A DNA stretch of 64,000 nt from the NCBI RefSeq assembly GCF_019059575.1, contig NW_024881534.1, positions 558,001-622,000 on the forward strand, written 5' to 3'. This DNA is from Amphibalanus amphitrite. Lineage: Eukaryota > Arthropoda > Thecostraca > Balanomorpha > Balanidae. The position numbers were made by a program, and so were the translations under genes. A model generated the notes under the pieces. The model saw nothing but the letters and a program-made list of their open reading frames with translations, made no database searches and was not told the DNA's origin. This document shows, piece after piece, positions 56,567 through 64,000 of this stretch. The stretch's first letter is position 1, and each line of letters opens with the position of its first letter.

Positions 56567-59500
56567 GTGCGGTTATTCTCTAGACATTTACTTTATTAGC
56601 GGATGGATTATGTTTAGAAGTCGCCCTATTCGACATTGTGCTTGATATTCCTGCATTTTTGTTTCGTGAATTCATCCCACTATTTGTTCGGGGCCTACTT
56701 GAGTGAAACAGAAGCTCATATGTTACTTTGATGCTCAGATCGACTCTTGAATCTGATGGTTTATGCTAAAGCGGCACGATGACTTCAAAGCTACCTACTG
56801 AAGTAGACAGAAAATGCCAGCCCATAATGGCATCGATCTCGAGCTGACTCCACGCAGAGAAATGATATATGCCTGCTCAGTCGGTGGCAGTGATCTATCA
56901 TGGTCAGCCTCGCCCCATGGTCTCCCCTGTGCGGGCAAAAACCTCATCGGCGATGCATTGTCTGATTTTCGGTGGCCGCCGATCCCATCAGAGCCGGTTA
57001 CGTATAAGGGCGTGGCCGTCTCCCCCGCTGCGATCGCTCGTGTTACCGGGACAGGTCAGTACCTATCGCAGTTTCTTGACAGGTTCAGGGTATGCGTTAT
57101 CTCCGTATTGGCAAAAATAGCCTGGTTATCATAACGATATCTGACATCCGTAAGAAGTGAGAAATTCGGTCTAGTGCGGTTTCTGGGTGAGAGGGAAACT
57201 AAGGAGAAATTGTCCGGTGATATTCAAGTGCGAGTCGTCTGCCGTCCTATCGTCCGTCGAACCGAATGATAATGACTCCAAACTAAGGATGTTTGTGGGT
57301 CGACCGATGATCAGTATGATAGTGGGAACTATTGTATCCTTGTTCCGATTTGGTAGACCCAAACTGCCAATTTTCCACGGTCTTCCTCCGCCCTCGTGCC
57401 GCCTCGTCGACATCGGTCAATCACAAATGCCCAATCGCGGCGACTGTGGCGCACTTTTCGCCGTAGCCTGCGCCGAACTAGACGCACCGCGCTCAAGGTA
57501 AGACAATCGTGGCGCGGCGCGGGGGGCAGGAGTGGCCGGTCAAGGCCCGCGCTGTCGTTAGACTCGACAAGGCCCCTCACGGCGTGAGGCACTTACGGGC
57601 CAGACGACGGGACAGCGGGCCGCGCGCGGCGTGTTGTCACAACAGGTGCGCTGACCGGGCTCTCCTGTGCCCCGGGCGCCGCAGCTCTGCGCGGCCGGCG
57701 GGCCAGGTGAAAGCGTGCCGCGTGCCGCGTGCCTCGGCTACCGCCGCGCTGCTGCCTGGACCGCCGCGCTGGTGGGCTTGTAGTACGCACACCCCGCGCC
57801 GCTGTCGCCGCCGGCAGAGCCACAGTCTCCGGAGCAGCCGCCCCGATGTCGGGAGATACGACAGACCCCCGACGAGTCGTCCCTCCGCCGGCTATGTAAA
57901 TTTCCCGCCGCCTGTGAATGAATCAGACACCGCTCGGCGCACCGGTGCCTGCCCCGGGCGGCGGACGTGCATCGCTTGCGAAGTGCGTGTCCTCTACTGG
58001 CCGGCCGGGCCGTTCTGCGAACATTCTAACGGCCTTTCTGCGCACATTCTAACGGCATCTGCGCAGTCTCTGAATAATTGGATTGTGAGAGTTTCAGCTC
58101 TACGGCATTAAAACTGAGAGCGTCACTGTAGCGCAAAACTCGTCATCGTTATTAGAGCCGTAAAGGTGACCTTTGCGCTCGGCTGTCGCTCCACATTCCG
58201 GCTCTAATAACTCTCTTTCGCGCTTTCCTATCCGGGTGTCTCGGTCGGCTGCAAACCGACACCGTTCTCTGCGGCGGTGTCGATTACTTTCCGTCCGTCC
58301 GTCCGGGGGGTGCCGGCGCTGTCGGCGCGTGTCGCCGGCAGGGACAGCGCTGCGCCGGGGGAGTCCGGCCCGGAGGCGGTGCTCCCCGCCGAGCCGCGCT
58401 GATCATGACCTAGAAACGGCTCCCCAGTGGCCTTGGCGGCCCGGAAGCCGCCTGGGAGCCGGCCGTCGACGTGGGAGTGTTCGCGAGGCGGCCGGGAGCG
58501 CGCCGGAAGCATCGCTCGACTCTCTGAAGGGCGCCCGGGCCGCGGGCCACGGAACACGCCGTCCGCTGTCACCTTCTGAAAGGGCTCAGTGGCGGCTCGG
58601 CACGGGACAGCCCGCAGCTGAGCCGTCGGTCAGGCCGAGACGACCATCGCCGGGCGCGGCGCGACCATCAATGAGAACCGGTCCCCGTCGGCGCCGGACA
58701 GGTTTTCGTCGAGGAAAAAGCGTCCGATGCGGTCGCGTGATGGCATGAGCGCTGTGAGGACGCTGAGGGGTATCTGCTCGCCTGGCGGCTGGGTGCGGCG
58801 GGGCTTAGGAGGATAAGACCCGTCAGTGCCTGGATGTGATGAGGCCCCGACCGGGTGACACATGGCACCGTGAACTGCGCATTGTTGGTGGCCTGATCTC
58901 CATTTATGGCCCATGTGTGGGTATTTTTGGTGCGTAGCTCGTATCCTCTGTGTGCGTAGAGCACACACACACGCCCTGTCCAAACATCAGCCGATGATAG
59001 TTATCTGCAATCTGCATTATACAGACCAAAACACCACTGGAAATCCCATCTATCCGCCCATCCGTCCTCTTGGGCTTCCCGTCCGTCGGCCTGTCCGTCT
59101 GTCCCATCCCAATCCCGCCGGCCGGCCGGCGCACAGCCGCGAGACCGGTACGTTGCCATGAGGCTGCCCCGGTCATGGTGGAGGTCACCCGCTTCAGCCG
59201 ACCGCTCCGCCGGCCCTTCACTCACGCAGCGGTGTTGCGAAACGCAGCGCCGAGTGCATTGCACTCGCAACATAGTAGTGTGTGGATCGATGGCAGGCTG
59301 TCTTCGCCGCGGCGGTGAGCTCTACTCCTTCATCCTTGTGATATTTCGGTCTCATTTGTGATATCTCTGAGCTGATATTGTGGTAAAATAAAAAGTGTGG
59401 TAGCATTTTATCGGCCTTGATATAAATCAAGCCCAGTGAAAGAGCATGTGCGATAAATAATACTTCATGTATGTATTTCATTGCATCGACACTGATAAAA

Positions 59501-60119
59501 TAACTGTACACTGTTACGCGCTTGTACTCCTACATTAGTTGTATCACATCTCATAGATAGCACATTACATACACACGATAGATAATATCTTAGACAGCCA
59601 GCGAGGACTGCGGCGGCCTCTCGCGTCATCCCGAGTTTCACTGTCGGCTGTGTCAGACCGGAGTCTGAATGTGGGCGAACGGTGTGCCCGCTGGCGATGG
59701 ACGGCTCAGCAGAGCAGTGAAACAAGGATGAGCGAAGGCGCCAATAAATAGCACGGCGGTGCAGCGGGCCGACTCGGCCGGCGACCGGCCGGGCTGACCT
59801 GTGGTGACCTCAGGTCAGCCCGGCCGCCGCCGACCGTCCGGCCTCGCTGCCGACCGGGGACTGCCGACGCGTCCTGGCCGCCTCGGACAGCCCGAGAGCG
59901 GCCCGACCCGCGACCTCCCGAGTCCGACCGCCCGACAGACGGCTCGGAGTGAAGATTTGGCACGCAAATTCCTCGAGCGTCGCGCGGCGCCCCGACAACA
60001 ACGAACGACGCCCGCACAGGGGCGGGGGCGCTGACTAGACTGTGCGCGACCCAAGAACGGTCGCGCGTCCGCTCGCACACAACATCTCAACACAACGACA
60101 AGTGACCGGCGCGGCGCCC
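56567..60119. other. Intergenic; CpG-rich at about 57480-58760 and 59760-60119
   Basis: No exon of a recognised family was seen on either strand. The CpG-rich blocks open long frames in several phases without domains. The part next to 60120 is the 3' UTR of the minus-strand FAM43-like gene. An AT-richer segment at about 59320-59600 separates the blocks. Confidence 0.4.
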
Positions 60120-60890
60120 TCAGGCCGCCCTCGTCACCTCCTCCGCGTAGCCGCTCTCGTCGCTGGCACTGTCGTCGATGTCATCGTGCGACGCGCGCGT
60201 CCACTGGTGGTGCATGGCTTCGTCGTCGAGCCGGCAGCGCACCTGGAGCCGGCAGTCGTTGAGGCGGCGCTCGACGGGCGAGCCGCGGCGCACGTGGTAG
60301 ACGCGGCACGGCCCGTTTGACTGGAGCAGCACCGTGTCGGTCGTCTCGCAGTCCGAGTCGGCGGTCGGGTCGCTGGGCACGCTGGTGCCGCTGCGCTCCG
60401 AGCCCGTGTCCGACTCGGTGTCGGAGTCGGCGCCCGAGCCGGCGCCCGCCTGCGGGTGCGAGCACACGCTCGGCGGCGGCACCAGAGGCTCGCTGAGCGC
60501 GCGCGGCCGCGGCGGCATCGCCGACTGGGTGGCCGCGCGGCGGCGCTCCTCCTCGCGCGCCTCGCTCTCCTCTCCGTCGCGGTCCTCCTCGATGCTGCTG
60601 AGCTTGGGCGCACTCTTGCTGCGCTCCAGGGGCGGTCGGTAGTTGGCGCCGCCGCTGGCCAGCGCCACCTTCCTGGCCGGGGTGCTGGGGTACAGCACGC
60701 TCACCACCGACAGCCGCGCGTTCTGCCGCAGCTGCTTCTCCTTCCTGAACTCGACGAACGCCTGGTGCAGCTTCTCGGTGAGCAGTCGCTGCATCAGGCG
60801 CGCCTTGGTCTCGGAGGAGCAGAGCACCGCGTGACAGCGCAGCTCCGGCTTCATCTTGCGTCCTTCGTGGCGGTACACCCAGCAGAAGAG
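60120..60890 (-). CDS. FAM43-like PID/PTB-domain protein, last exon (partial gene)
   Basis: The exon starts after a clear acceptor on the minus strand (ctttgtccgcag|CTCTTCTGC) and ends with TGA at 60120-60122 (257 codons with stop). Its start, FCWVYRHEGRK, then ELRCHAVLCSSETKARLM and AFVEFRKEKQLRQ, corresponds to the end of the phosphotyrosine-interaction (PID/PTB) domain of FAM43-type adaptor proteins. The rest is low complexity: acidic and serine-rich (EEDRDGEESEAREE, DSDTESDTGSERSG), ending in DDIDDSASDESGYAEE. The beginning of the domain must lie on exons further right. None was found up to 64000, so the gene probably starts outside the window. Biochemical role unknown; a cytoplasmic adaptor is inferred from the domain. 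The plus strand is also open here but only through high GC. Confidence 0.8.
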   Translation of the reverse strand, partial: LFCWVYRHEGRKMKPELRCHAVLCSSETKARLMQRLLTEKLHQAFVEFRKEKQLRQNARLSVVSVLYPSTPARKVALASGGANYRPPLERSKSAPKLSSIEEDRDGEESEAREEERRRAATQSAMPPRPRALSEPLVPPPSVCSHPQAGAGSGADSDTESDTGSERSGTSVPSDPTADSDCETTDTVLLQSNGPCRVYHVRRGSPVERRLNDCRLQVRCRLDDEAMHHQWTRASHDDIDDSASDESGYAEEVTRAA

Positions 60891-63800
60891 CTGCGGACAA
60901 AGGAGAGACAAGTCAGAATCACAGCGCTGGGAACTGTCGGCGTCTAAACAGTCGGCACTCAAGCAATGGTGAGAAACCGGCGCGCGTGCCTGGGAAAGTG
61001 TCTCAGCCAAACAGGTACGGGTCTGAGAGCAGGTGGAGCGGACATATACGGCGCCCGGTGTCCGGTCCCAGTGTCCGGATTGGACAAGACGGGCAAACGC
61101 AGAACAGGATTGACAAGAATGCAGGGAAAACCGGCGCGCTTCAAATAATGTCTGCACTCAGGTGGAACAGGTATGAACGAACCAAGAACGGACAGATACA
61201 TCTTCTAGAGAAGTTATGATCTAAACGAGGATATTAAAACAGAACACATCACGACTGAGCCCTCAAGTGTCGATCTCACGTGAGACGGACCAACAGCAAT
61301 GGTCAGTGGAGAGGTCATGACATAGGTATGCATTAGTCGAAACTCGTAAAACGGTCGTGTTCAGTATCGTGCGCCACACAAAGAGATGCTCCATCATTCG
61401 TCTGACGAACCAATCGATTTCAGCCTCAAGGACATCTACGCCTGAGGAGTTTGGCCTCACTTAACCAATTAACCAACGCCTCAGCTCCCACGATCTTAAC
61501 GTCTCACCACTCAAGTTTGATCACTATCCTAAGGCCCTGAATCTGTCCAGCTACAGTCGCAAAGTGCATGCATTTCCCACAGCTTTTGACACGTTCCACC
61601 CTTCAAACGATTCTCGGCGGCGGCTGGCGGCGAATTCGGCGTTCCTCGGCGGACCGCAGCGGCCTCGAGGTGGGGGCGACGCCCATACATAGACAGCCGC
61701 ACGCGACCTTGGTCGCACCTTTCGCGGTGAGGCGTGCGTGCTCGGCGCTCGCGGTGGTGAGCCGCGGCCCGCCGCCGCCCGGCGGACCGGCCCGGCCTCC
61801 CCGGCGAGACGGGACAATGTGTCACCAGCTCCGCTTGGCGCTGGCAGACCGGACAGCCAGCCCCGGAGAAAGTCCCGGCATGTGGCGCGTCTGGAGCGAG
61901 CGCGGAACGACCACTCGCCCGCCTCCCAAGTGCGGACGTCTCGAACTGATGAGAGGAGCATCAATCCACCTCGTGCGACCGGCGAACCGAAACGCGTTTG
62001 TCGAGCGGGCCGTGACGGTATGTCAGTCGACCAGCCGACCATATGGGGCGGGATAGACGACTATCTTTCCAGCTACCAGCCCGCTCTGGTTTAGTGAGAG
62101 GTGGCGCGGGGCTTAGCGCGGCGGCTCACTGCTCATGGCGGTCGACCTGACCTAATTCTGAGGCCGTCACGGTGAATAGATACGTCTTGTGAGGCCGGAA
62201 TGGAATAAAAACTCGCCGGCTCATGAATTTCTATGCATGTGATTTGGTCGCCGGACGAGGCAGGCGCGGCTGGCACAAACCATGGATTGGACAGCGAGAT
62301 AAGTTGCCAGACGTCTGCTGAATATCGTCTCGCGTCGGCGACATGTAAGCTGAATGTTTGTCAAATGACTCCTGAGTGTCTGCTGAGTGCCGGTCGTTGA
62401 GTTGGGCTGAATTAGGCTAACGGCCCACAGCCTGTCTCCGACATATTTTCACTGCCAGAGTCCGGACATATCTCCGCACGGTGGTGCTATGCCGGCCGAA
62501 AGCAGGATCTCGTGACTCGATAGACGAAACAGCGCAGCGGCAGATGGACTGCGGCCTGGTTCGAGTCCCATGAGGGGGGGGGGGGGGCTGGAACAGGGGC
62601 CACACCACCGGCGGACCGGTCGAAACTGGTCGGTGGCGGACCGATGGGTTAGGCAGTCACGGACAGACGGACCGGGCCTGACGTTGTGCCGGTAAATACG
62701 ATGGCTCAACCCGGCGGAGTCGGTCCGTACCAGTTAGCTGACCTATGTATATGATCGGACATAGCCGACAGTCATGGATGGGTACGACCGCCCGCTCTCC
62801 GGCCGAGTCACTCCGTGCCAGTCAGCTGACCGGCCGGTGAAGGTCCGTACCAGTCCGCAGACCGGGCGGAGCTGACCGAACAGCAGTATCGGCCGTACCC
62901 GAACTGTGCCCGAGCCGAGCCACGACCGGCACCGCGGCACTCGTCACGTCCGGCTTAGTACGGTTGCTCCGTGACCGCGGCGGCCGCTCGTGCCCGGCGT
63001 GGCCTCCTGGCCGAGCTGCCCGCCACCAGGCACAGCCGGACCGACTGAATGGTGCTCGAGCGGCGGTGACTCAGGGCCGGCACGGACACATTTTACCCGC
63101 GCTAGCGCCAATTTGTCGCGCCAGCCGTCCGCACGATTGGCTGCCTGCGGAGTGTCATGGGTGCCGCAGCGCCGCCCCATGGCGGCGAAGGTTGCTCCGC
63201 GCCCGGCCGATCATACCGTTGAAAAAACATCACAAAATCACCGAGCTCTGGCAAAACCATCGGAGTGCGGGCGGCGCCGCAGGCGGCGGCGCCGTTTGGG
63301 ACCGGGGACATTAGGAGCGGGCGCCCAGGGGCGGCTCGTGGTCCCTCGGCGTGGGCGACTGACGGATGATGCTCTCAGCCGGGCAAGGTCCTGGCTGGGT
63401 GTTTGTTGGGCTGGCGCCGGCCCCGACTCTGTTGACAGAGCAGACAGCCACTCCCCGCAGCCGCGGGCGGAACTGACGTCGGCCAAATTCCGTTGCGAAT
63501 TTGGTGTCGGCGCACCGCTGATTCAGCCCCAGGTGGTCTCTGCACGGCCGCTGGACACCAAACACCAGACACGCTATACTGACCAATGCAGGAGCACTGC
63601 GCTATGTAGGCGGCTGTGTGCAGTACCTATGTATGTACTTGTGTCAGCTCACCGTACCTGGCTGTGCCGGGCATACGTCAGAGCGATCGAGTATCGGACA
63701 TGGTTCACTCATTCTGAGCCACGTCTGATTGTGCCGTTCAAAGCTCACACGTGCACAATCAAATATCAACACCGGCCGTAGCTGCGCATCAGGCGTCAGC

Positions 63801-64000
63801 TAAGCCCTCGCTCCTGCCAGTACGGCACTCCCTCAGTGATAGGCGCCAGGAGCCTACGACTGTCGTGCTGCTGTGGTTACAAAACCGGCACCGCATGACG
63901 CGCTTGACAACCGTCTCGTACCCAGGCTTCACCGGCCCGACGACTCTGGACGTCTGATCTGCGCTTCAAAACCACCCGCCTCGGTGCATCTGCACCGAGC
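60891..64000 (-). other. Probable FAM43-like intron and flank; no exon recognised
   Basis: GC-rich, particularly from 61600 on, with many overlapping open frames and no recognised domain. A G-run occurs at 62575-62587, and repeated accag and gtccgtaccagt words at about 62725-62850. If the FAM43-like gene starts beyond 64000, this is intron on the minus strand. Confidence 0.4.

Noticed and set aside
60181-60900. Alternative frames overlapping the FAM43-like exon (239 codons on minus, others on plus)
   Set aside because: Arg/Ala-rich shadows of a GC-rich coding exon; only the frame with the PID-domain end makes sense.
63000-63781. 263-codon plus-strand frame
   Set aside because: GC-rich, overlapped by other frames, no domain or splice support.

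Overview
This is a eukaryotic, animal nuclear window. Genes are split by GT-AG introns, intergenic DNA is long, and simple repeats and many transposon relics fill the gaps. The protein sequences (an RpL8 of arthropod type, a Belle-like DDX3, a CYP2-clan P450, and a transposon ORF family that I know from arthropods) point to an arthropod. The mixed GC with CpG-rich islands would fit a crustacean, but the species is inferred, not proven. Four protein genes can be supported: (1) a nine-exon cytochrome P450 on + (14094-27607); (2) an eleven-exon DEAD-box RNA helicase of the DDX3/Belle family on - (34251-46603); (3) a five-coding-exon ribosomal protein L8 on + (47096-52021); (4) the last exon of a FAM43-like PID/PTB-domain gene on - (60120-60890), whose other exons were not found and probably lie to the right of the window.

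Layout. 1-14 kb holds no recognised protein gene. It is a mosaic of inverted-repeat transposons (1930-3715, 5762-6735, 6927-8114), a tRNA-like element near 4.46 kb, a clean 155-bp hAT-type MITE (9709-9863), a diverged LTR-like region (about 10.5-11.65 kb) and a CpG-rich stretch ending in a splice donor (8290-8750) that may be the first, non-coding exon of the P450 gene. 14-27.6 kb is the P450 gene. Its third intron carries a very young non-coding LTR retrotransposon on the minus strand (15746-22487; 1050-bp LTRs, tRNA-Pro primer site, polypurine tract, GTAT target duplication), and two of its exon starts carry partial tandem duplications. 28.4-31.2 kb is two minisatellites. 34-46.6 kb is the helicase gene; its 5.5-kb fifth intron contains a nested transposon (38847-41764). 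The helicase and RpL8 are head to head, about 490 bp apart between start codons. 52-60 kb is intergenic, with a fold-back mariner relic (54392-55382) and strong hairpins (56246-56335). 60.1-64 kb is GC-rich.

The two strongest observations beyond the genes are these. Three near-identical box C/D snoRNA-like units sit in RpL8 introns 1, 2 and 4 and share a 21-nt stretch that includes the D box. Separate inverted-repeat transposons carry dense AGGTCA (TGACCT) nuclear-receptor half-sites, including three runs at exact one-base (DR1) spacing. The helicase (translation initiation and mRNA remodelling) and RpL8 (60S ribosome) are both growth and translation genes and may share a bidirectional promoter.
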